Origin: an uncultured Clostridia bacterium
GTDB taxonomy: Bacteria; Bacillota; Clostridia; Christensenellales; Aristaeellaceae
Length of the DNA stretch: 10,513 nt
NCBI GenBank assembly: GCA_937886445.1
Contig: CALGBY010000143.1
Coordinates: 1 to 10,513, forward strand
Reading direction: 5' to 3'
In this document: positions 7,345 to 10,513 of the stretch, piece by piece
Layout: every line of letters begins with the position of its first letter
Numbering within the stretch: the stretch's first letter is position 1
The notes under the pieces: model-generated
What the model was told of the DNA's origin: nothing
What the model saw: only the letters and a program-made list of their open reading frames with translations
The model's database searches: none
Translations under genes and position numbers: made by a program

Positions 7345-7918
7345 CTAAAAAAGGGTATAACAAACAAGCCTAGTCGAGAGGAGGAAAAAGGCAAGAAAAA
7401 TCAAGCAGGAAGGGGGGTCAGGAGAATCGTCTTGAATGACAAAACCTCTGAGGCGAAGTAATTCAAGAGCCTGCTTGGCAGACAGGATTTTCGTCTTGTC
7501 GACAGGGCGCGGAGACTGGAAGAGATAGCCGTCAGCCCGGTAGGCTTCGCCAGATGAAAGAATGTTCCAGATAGTGGTCAGGAGCATCTTGCAAATAGCG
7601 ATCATGGCTTTTTGTGACCACGGTGGGACTTAATGCGACGGTAACGTTCAACAAACTCAGGATGAACTTTAGAGTGAATGTTTTCTCAAGAACATTAAAA
7701 ACCGGGATCCAATACTTACCGGAAGATTCCATGCAAACTTCCTCGCAATTGTACTGTTGAAGCTAGGCAGCTAAATTCATCAGATCTTTAGGAAATGAAG
7801 AAAAGCGAGCTTCAACATATTCAGTGCGAAAATGTGCGTTGGTTATTCCGATACAGGCAAAGATCCAGGTTTTGTGGACATCCAGCCCACAACAATTGTT
7901 ACGGATGATCTTGAACAT
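7345..7918 (-). pseudogene. IS110-family recombinase/transposase, internally deleted and frameshifted
   Basis: Reading the minus strand from ATG 7918, after a perfect AGGAGGG site, gives MFKIIRNNCCGLDVHKTW, the N-terminus of IS110 DEDD recombinases with the first catalytic Asp in GLDVHK. Codon 52 is TAG (7763-7765) where a Trp would fit. The frame then resumes through EEVC and MESSGKYWIPVFNVLEK, which carries the conserved Glu. Just after this the family pattern jumps to the far C-terminal segment VHPEFVERYRRIKSHRGHKK in another frame. One further missing base precedes AMIAICKMLLTTIWNIL, the usual C-terminus, which runs to the stop at 7345. The third and fourth acidic residues and the serine-containing Tnp domain are gone. 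The product cannot be active. Confidence 0.85.
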
Positions 7919-8089
7919 GGCGTCCCTCCTGCAATAGAATGTAGGTCCGGCAGGGACTGGTCGTCCGTCAAAATCGAGTCAATTTTGAAAGAGATAAGTT
8001 TACGGGCTACGTTTTTGCGCCAATCATCGATGCCTTTCGGACAACCGACACCATATAAGTTTGCGGGGTTTGCCGCTATACAGCCCCGC
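7919..8089 (-). ncRNA. Candidate IS110 bridge-RNA region (non-coding end upstream of the recombinase)
   Basis: IS110 elements are known to encode a structured bridge RNA in the non-coding end flanking the recombinase gene; it has two loops that pair with target and donor DNA. The roughly 170 nt upstream of the recombinase start has the right position and length. It contains clean hairpins: GCGGGG (8063-8068) with CCCCGC (8084-8089), and TCAAAAT (7968-7974) with ATTTTGA (7982-7988). Both frames here are short and do not look coding. The family rule is established; that this particular copy encodes or once encoded a bridge RNA is inference, and with the recombinase broken it could act only in trans. 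Confidence 0.45.
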
Positions 8090-8090
8090 C

Positions 8091-8524
8091 ATTCACCACC
8101 TCGGGTTCTGTATGTTGCGGACAAAGACAGCAAAGCCTCTGCCACAGATTTGAAGAAGATCTACAATGCACCATTCGAACAGGAAGGCCGGGAAGCATAG
8201 GATGAGGTTATTGAAAAATAGGAAGAGAAGTACCCTCGGGCAATGAAGCATTGGTATGATAACTGGGATGCTGTCAGTCCAATTTTTAAATTCTCGAAAG
8301 ATGTCCGGACAGTCATCTACACTACCAATGCCATTGAAAGTCTGAACTCCACGTATCGCAAGCTAAACCAGCAGCGCAGCGTGTTCACGAGTGATACAGC
8401 CCTACTGAAAGCATTGTATCTATCCACTTTTGAAGCAACGAAAAAGTGGACGATGCCCATCCACAGCTGGGGTAGGATTTATGGCGAATTGTCCATTATG
8501 TACGAGGGTCGATTGCCCGACTAA
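8091..8524 (+). pseudogene. IS256/Mutator-family transposase, C-terminal fragment
   Basis: The translated sequence YVADKDSKASATDLKKIYNAP, then YPRAMKHWYDNWD, then VRTVIYTTNAIESLN is the C-terminal third of an IS256-family transposase. It includes the catalytic Glu of the DDE triad in NAIESLN. About two thirds of the protein, with both catalytic Asp residues, is missing upstream, where the IS110 element abuts. Two in-frame TAG codons interrupt it (8198-8200 and 8219-8221), both where Trp is expected (EAWDEVIEKWEEK-like). The first residues near 8091-8110 look shifted in frame. The C-terminus is complete, ending at the TAA at 8522-8524 after EGRLPD. It is non-functional unless expressed from the internal ATG at 8243 as a short fragment. 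Confidence 0.85.
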
Positions 8525-8608
8525 TACCAGAAACAGACAGTCATATCAAGGGTAAAATGAACGCCCGGATCGCCGGGCGCCCTTGACATGTCTGTCTGAT
8601 TTCTGGTA
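8525..8608. repeat. 84-nt imperfect palindrome at the end of the IS256 remnant
   Basis: Arms of 28 nt (8525-8552, starting TACCAGAAACAGACAG) and 29 nt (8580-8608, ending CTGTCTGATTTCTGGTA) are inverted copies differing by two substitutions and one inserted base. Inside them a second perfect 7-bp stem (8562-8568 with 8573-8579, loop ATCG) closes the structure. It starts directly at the transposase stop codon, so the left arm is probably the right terminal inverted repeat of the IS256 copy. The right arm could be a second IS end or an independent palindrome. No T-run follows, so it is not a typical terminator. Confidence 0.7.
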
Positions 8609-8623
8609 ACGCAATGTTCAAGA

Positions 8624-8651
8624 GGCCGAACAGGCATTCTGCTGTTCGGCC
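8624..8651. repeat. Perfect 10-bp inverted repeat (hairpin)
   Basis: GGCCGAACAG (8624-8633) and CTGTTCGGCC (8642-8651) pair perfectly around an 8-nt loop. Neither strand has a good T-run directly after the stem: TTTTA comes about 14 nt later on the plus strand. It could be a weak terminator for the minus-strand secreted-protein gene or a leftover of neighbouring mobile DNA. The rest of 8652-8779 shows no gene. Confidence 0.55.
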
Positions 8652-8779
8652 GCCAATATCTTGGTTTTATCGTAGAAGATCCCTATTTACAGAAAAGATT
8701 TCACAGAGCCAAATTCATAGGCAGATGCTGCTGTCTCCATTCGATTTTGTTCTCCGCTTGATTTTCCTTTGACACTGTA

Positions 8780-9559
8780 TTATATTTCGTTATTGATCTG
8801 TATCTGTTTTTGCTCCGTATTATTTTGTATAACTATGATCTCTTCTTCGGAATACATAGTATATTTCAATGAGCAAGAATAGTGTGATTCAACACGGGAA
8901 AAGAGTGGTATTACCAGACCTGTACAGAATAAATCGATCAAAACATAACAGTCATCGAATTTTATTAACCATTCAGAGTAGTCTTCAATTGTTGTATAAG
9001 GATTGTCATCGAATTCATCACATTCTGAAAAATGCGTACCATCGTGTTCCCAGTTTGCTTTTCCGTATTTGTTGATCAGGTTCGTTCTCATATAATCATA
9101 GCATTGCATCGGTCTATCCGGTATACTTGAATTATAGGAAGAAAAAACATATTCTATTGATTTTAATGAGGATTCGCCCTTGGTAAATATGATCTTACTT
9201 CCGTCAATACCCGCTATGCTTGTATTTGTTATGGTATAGGAATCATTGCCAAAATCCCATAAAAATGCGCAGTCGCTTTCCTTTATCGTATTTTCCAAAT
9301 TGAATGTCAGTTTTACATTTGTCCCATCATTAACCCATGTAGCAGGGCTTATATTAGACCCGGTTATTTCTTCCCATATGATTCCGCCTTGTACACTTCC
9401 AGTTGTATCCATTGCATTAGGAGTCAAACGTGCATATATTGCCAGAGGTTCTTCTTGATACATTTTTATCCCGCTTAAGATAAAATCCTCAGCGATAGAT
9501 GCATTTGAAATCACCAAGGAAATAACCAACATTATGGCGAATACATTCTTCCTTTTCAT
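8780..9559 (-). CDS. Secreted protein of unknown function
   Basis: A 259-residue protein I do not recognise. Residues 1-23 form a clear signal peptide: MKRK, a hydrophobic run VFAIMLVISLVI, then SNASIA with a likely cut before EDF. The mature part looks globular and acidic with beta-rich stretches (IIWEEITG, VKLTFNLE, YTITNTSIAG). It has six cysteines, an even number compatible with disulfides, and a segment LINKYGKANWEHDGTHF. There is no transmembrane anchor, lipobox or sorting motif. The start at 9559 is preferred over the ATG at 9574 because GAGG lies 9 nt upstream of it, though either gives the same signal. The gene is noticeably AT-rich compared with the operons on the left, suggesting separate acquisition. 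It stands alone, with IS debris downstream and a gene-free 190 nt upstream. Confidence 0.75.
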   Translation of the reverse strand: MKRKNVFAIMLVISLVISNASIAEDFILSGIKMYQEEPLAIYARLTPNAMDTTGSVQGGIIWEEITGSNISPATWVNDGTNVKLTFNLENTIKESDCAFLWDFGNDSYTITNTSIAGIDGSKIIFTKGESSLKSIEYVFSSYNSSIPDRPMQCYDYMRTNLINKYGKANWEHDGTHFSECDEFDDNPYTTIEDYSEWLIKFDDCYVLIDLFCTGLVIPLFSRVESHYSCSLKYTMYSEEEIIVIQNNTEQKQIQINNEI

Positions 9560-9749
9560 TCGTTCATGCCTCATCTTTCTAAAATAATATCGTTAATGAT
9601 CAAAACCATATTTGCCTGACGTGCTTAGCCGATAATGACATAAGAATTCCGACCAACAATATGAAAATTTTTGATATTACCTATCGATTTTTTCATTTGC
9701 TGCACATCGTGCTTATCAGTATTTGTCAAAACCGGAAGATATAGCTGAC

Positions 9750-9786
9750 AAAAATAATAGGCACCCGGGTTCTTCAGTCGGGTGCC
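9750..9786 (-). terminator. Intrinsic terminator of the 107-residue protein gene
   Basis: On the minus strand GGCACCCG (9786-9779) pairs perfectly with CGGGTGCC (9767-9760) around an 11-nt loop. It is followed by TATTATTTTTG. An 8-bp GC-rich stem plus T-run 10 nt after the stop codon at 9796 is a textbook rho-independent terminator. Confidence 0.88.
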
Positions 9787-9795
9787 TTGACTGCC

Positions 9796-10119
9796 TTAAC
9801 CCATATACTTGTCCAGCAACTTGTAGAAGTTATCGATATCCTTACCGGCGCTTCCAAGACCGATCTCACCGTCAAAGCCTTCGCTCTTGCAGCTGATGCC
9901 GCATCCGCCTTCCTGCTCGATAACGGAGATACGAAGTGTCATGGGGTTCTTGGGCGGGAACATTTTCATGGGTGTTTTGACGGTGATGGCACCCAGATTC
10001 TTGCTGCTCTGCTTTACCTTGCCGATCGCTTCGCCTGCCTTGACACACGCGTCAAAGATTTTGTCGTATGTGCCGCGAACAAAAATGTCACTGGAATTGC
10101 TTTGTCTTGCACCTGCCAT
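9796..10119 (-). CDS. Small conserved-looking protein of unknown function (107 residues)
   Basis: A cytoplasmic-looking protein with no signal peptide or membrane segment. It begins MAGARQSNSSDIFV, followed by a helix (YDKIFDACVKAGEAIGKV). Beta-strand-like segments come next (LGAITVKTP, LRISVIEQEGGCGISC), and it ends in the helix KDIDNFYKLLDKYM. This helix-strand-strand-helix layout recalls small START/SRPBCC-like domains, but I cannot name a family. ATG 10119 has a perfect AGGAGG at 10128-10133 with an 8-nt gap. The gene has a consensus promoter (TTGACA-N17-TATAAT) covered by an operator-like palindrome, a strong terminator, and a divergent XRE regulator. It therefore looks like a tightly repressed, strongly expressible gene controlled by that regulator. 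Confidence 0.8.
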   Translation of the reverse strand: MAGARQSNSSDIFVRGTYDKIFDACVKAGEAIGKVKQSSKNLGAITVKTPMKMFPPKNPMTLRISVIEQEGGCGISCKSEGFDGEIGLGSAGKDIDNFYKLLDKYMG

Positions 10120-10160
10120 AATACTGGCCTCCTGTTTATTATTCCGTTTCCGGTAACATC

Positions 10161-10189
10161 ATTATAGTAAACATATTTACTAATGTCAA
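10161..10189 (-). promoter_or_regulatory. Perfect consensus sigma-A promoter for the 107-residue protein gene
   Basis: On the minus strand TTGACA (10189-10184) is followed by exactly 17 nt and TATAAT (10166-10161). Both hexamers match the consensus fully. The first AGTAAA-N4-TTTACT palindrome (10166-10181) lies in the spacer and touches the -10 box, so a bound repressor would block it. Confidence 0.85.
10166..10181. promoter_or_regulatory. Operator-like palindrome 1
   Basis: AGTAAA-CATA-TTTACT is a perfect 6+6 inverted repeat with a 4-nt centre, extended by one more T/A pair on each side. It overlaps the spacer and -10 box of the minus-strand promoter. It is probably a binding site for the XRE protein encoded at 10257. 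Confidence 0.75.
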
Positions 10190-10190
10190 T

Positions 10191-10206
10191 AGTAAATTTA
10201 TTTACT
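10191..10206. promoter_or_regulatory. Operator-like palindrome 2
   Basis: AGTAAA-TTTA-TTTACT is a second perfect inverted repeat with the same half-sites, 25 bp centre to centre from the first. It lies just upstream of the plus-strand extended -10 element and adjoins the minus-strand -35 box. It would allow autoregulation of the XRE gene and co-repression of both promoters. Confidence 0.75.
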
Positions 10207-10215
10207 TGTTATAAT
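10207..10215 (+). promoter_or_regulatory. Extended -10 promoter of the XRE regulator gene
   Basis: TGTTATAAT is a perfect extended -10 element (TGnTATAAT) with TATAAT at 10210-10215. No good -35 box lies at the right distance. Transcription would start near 10222, about 35 nt before the GTG start. Confidence 0.68.
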
Positions 10216-10256
10216 AAAATCCATCATGAACGAAGTCTGCGGAAGGAGGGCATGAA

Positions 10257-10493
10257 GTGGATTACTGCAGGATCATGCGTGATCTTCGTGAAGACTCCGA
10301 CCTTACACAGCAGCAGGTGGCTGATGTGCTGGGCACTTCGCAAACGATGTATGCCCGATACGAGCGCGGGGCAAATGAATTGCCAATACATCATTTGATA
10401 GCGTTATGCAGGCTTTACGGTGTTTCGGCGGATTACTTTTTGGGTTTGAGCAACTGTATTAAGGCAATACCGCACAATTCGTCAGCACGCTGA
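10257..10493 (+). CDS. XRE/Cro-C1-type helix-turn-helix transcriptional regulator
   Basis: A 78-residue DNA-binding protein made of a single HTH_3 domain: IMRDLREDSDLTQQQVADVLGTSQTMYARYERG then LPIHHLIALCRLYGVSADYFLGL. The recognition helix is in the TSQTMYARYE part. The start is GTG 10257, with AAGGAGGG (10243-10250) 6 nt upstream; the nearby ATG 10252 is in another frame that does not encode the domain. It has no effector domain, so it is probably a dimeric repressor of its own gene and the divergent 107-residue protein gene through the twin palindromes. The last ten residues (KAIPHNSSAR) do not look like the family and may come from a repeat or insertion fused to the end of the gene. Confidence 0.9.
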   Translation: MDYCRIMRDLREDSDLTQQQVADVLGTSQTMYARYERGANELPIHHLIALCRLYGVSADYFLGLSNCIKAIPHNSSAR

Positions 10494-10513
10494 ACGGTGC
10501 CTTTTTCACCATC

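Larger units (their letters stand above)
7300..8090 (-). mobile_element. Degenerate IS110-family insertion sequence
   Basis: The recombinase remnant (7345-7918) and its upstream non-coding end (7919 to about 8090) form one minus-strand element of about 0.8 kb. Intact IS110 elements are usually around 1.2-1.5 kb, so several hundred bases are missing from the middle of the gene. The upstream boundary is set where IS256 coding similarity begins (about 8090), suggesting IS110 inserted into, or recombined next to, the IS256 copy. Both outer limits are approximate because IS110 elements lack clear terminal inverted repeats. Confidence 0.65.

Noticed and set aside
7832..8200. A 122-codon plus-strand frame as a separate gene
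   Set aside because: Its first part is antisense to the IS110 recombinase start and non-coding end, and its last part is the broken IS256 transposase.
9787..10167. Plus-strand frames opposite the 107-residue protein
   Set aside because: They run through the terminator and promoter of the minus-strand gene, which has a perfect ribosome binding site, promoter and terminator of its own.

Overview
The window looks like a chromosomal accessory region of a fairly high-GC Firmicute, most likely a gut- or rumen-type Clostridia (Lachnospiraceae/Oscillospiraceae-like). The signs are strong AGGAGG-type ribosome binding sites, a transketolase split into two subunits, a double-glycine leader peptide, and IS110 and IS256 remnants. 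This placement is inferred from gene style, not from a marker gene.

Left part (1-2357): a consensus-like sigma-A promoter drives transketolase N- and C-terminal subunits and an RpiB/LacAB-type sugar-phosphate isomerase. This is a compact carbohydrate operon. The isomerase has altered active-site motifs and may act on a phosphosugar other than ribose 5-phosphate.

Middle (2347-7164): the next gene starts exactly where an iron-containing alcohol dehydrogenase of that operon would start. After about 45-70 residues it becomes an AlgJ/AlgX-like DHHW-family protein, in frame. It is followed by an AlgI/DltB-type MBOAT acyltransferase and an acyl-adenylating enzyme. Together these resemble a Dlt- or alginate-acetylation-like module for acylating an extracytoplasmic substrate, with no carrier-protein gene in the window. 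A separate transcription unit follows, with an extended -10 promoter and a hairpin terminator. It encodes a 68-residue peptide with a double-glycine leader and a four-cysteine, zinc-ribbon-like core.

Right-middle (about 7300-8608): decayed mobile DNA. An IS110-family element on the minus strand has a stop codon, an internal deletion and a frameshift, but its upstream non-coding end, where IS110 elements encode a bridge RNA, appears still present. It abuts the C-terminal remnant of an IS256/Mutator transposase on the plus strand, which ends at an 84-nt imperfect palindrome.

Right part (8609-10513): an AT-rich gene for a secreted protein of unknown function, then a divergent pair. A 107-residue protein of unknown function (minus strand) faces a small XRE-type regulator (plus strand). 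They share a 120-bp intergenic region with two matching AGTAAA-N4-TTTACT palindromes placed over the two promoters, a clear candidate autoregulated switch. No tRNA, rRNA or CRISPR array was seen.
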